From an uncultured Prevotella sp. (GTDB taxonomy: Bacteria; Bacteroidota; Bacteroidia; Bacteroidales; Bacteroidaceae), in the NCBI GenBank assembly GCA_900550635.1, contig URSZ01000137.1:1-5599 (forward strand): a stretch of 5,599 nt of DNA. Reading direction: 5' to 3'. The translations under genes were made by a program, and so were the position numbers. Shown here one piece after another: positions 5,524-5,599 of the stretch; position 1 is the stretch's first letter; the number at the start of each line of letters is the position of its first letter. The notes under the pieces are model-generated. The model was not told where the DNA came from. It searched no databases and saw only the letters and a list, made by a program, of their open reading frames with translations.

Positions 5524-5599
5524 TCAATACTTGAATTCGCCGTATTCGCTCCTTATGGTCAGCGAACGCGCGCCTTTTTCGATGTGACCTACTACCTGC
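5524..5599 (-). CDS. purM: Phosphoribosylformylglycinamidine cyclo-ligase (AIR synthetase), C-terminal end only
   Basis: The first 24 residues readable from the window edge to a TGA at 5524-5526 are GHIEKGARSLTIRSEYGEFKY preceded by QVV when read in frame from base 5598. This resembles the end of Bacteroidales PurM as I remember it (a Gly-x-x-x-x-Gly-x-Arg-Ser-Leu-x-Ile stretch ending in a Gly-Glu-Phe motif). PurM makes AIR in the fifth step of purine synthesis, and in this phylum purM commonly precedes prfA. The identification rests on a short fragment plus context. Only 30 bp separate its stop from the prfA start. Confidence 0.65.
   Translation of the reverse strand, partial: QVVGHIEKGARSLTIRSEYGEFKY

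Overview
The window reads as a chromosomal segment of a Bacteroidota bacterium, most likely order Bacteroidales (a Muribaculaceae- or Prevotella-like gut lineage is my guess, not shown). The evidence is protein-level resemblance to Bacteroidales housekeeping genes (type 2 PyrF, a COG1078 HD phosphohydrolase, a PurF paralog starting MGGFFG, RF1 next to PurM) and one clear Bacteroidota-type promoter (TTTG, 19 bp, TAATTTTG) upstream of the PurF paralog. No rRNA, tRNA, CRISPR array, insertion sequence or phage gene is visible.

Layout, left to right: (1) 1-2029, plus strand: the pyrF gene, lacking its N-terminus at the window edge, followed after 32 bp by an HD-domain phosphohydrolase; the two are probably co-transcribed. 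(2) 2030-2234: convergent intergenic gap with a perfect 20-bp inverted repeat, a likely shared terminator. (3) 2235-3641, minus strand: a PurF-type amidophosphoribosyltransferase paralog with an intact PRPP site and candidate Fe-S cysteines, but without the N-terminal nucleophilic cysteine or other glutaminase residues. (4) 3642-4299: a long gap holding the purF-like promoter, a possible 32-residue membrane peptide gene, three palindromes spaced exactly 21 bp apart, several other dyads and a strong intrinsic terminator. (5) 4300-5599, minus strand: prfA (RF1) and the last 24 codons of purM, an operon whose 5' part lies beyond the window.

The genes are mostly nucleotide metabolism (pyrimidine: pyrF; purine: purM and the purF-like gene; dNTP turnover perhaps: the HD protein) plus translation termination.

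The most striking observation is in prfA. The protein is 397 residues, about 26 longer than I expect, because a 26-residue block carrying the catalytic GGQ loop is present twice in tandem. The 14-residue cores are identical in protein but differ at 9 of 42 bases, all synonymous, and the second block is preceded by residues that look like RF2 rather than RF1. An RF2-to-RF1 recombination (a mosaic release factor), or an assembly chimera mimicking one, explains this better than a recent tandem duplication. The second most interesting signal is the array of three 9-1-9 palindromes at 3930-3990, whose 21-bp spacing puts them on one face of the helix.
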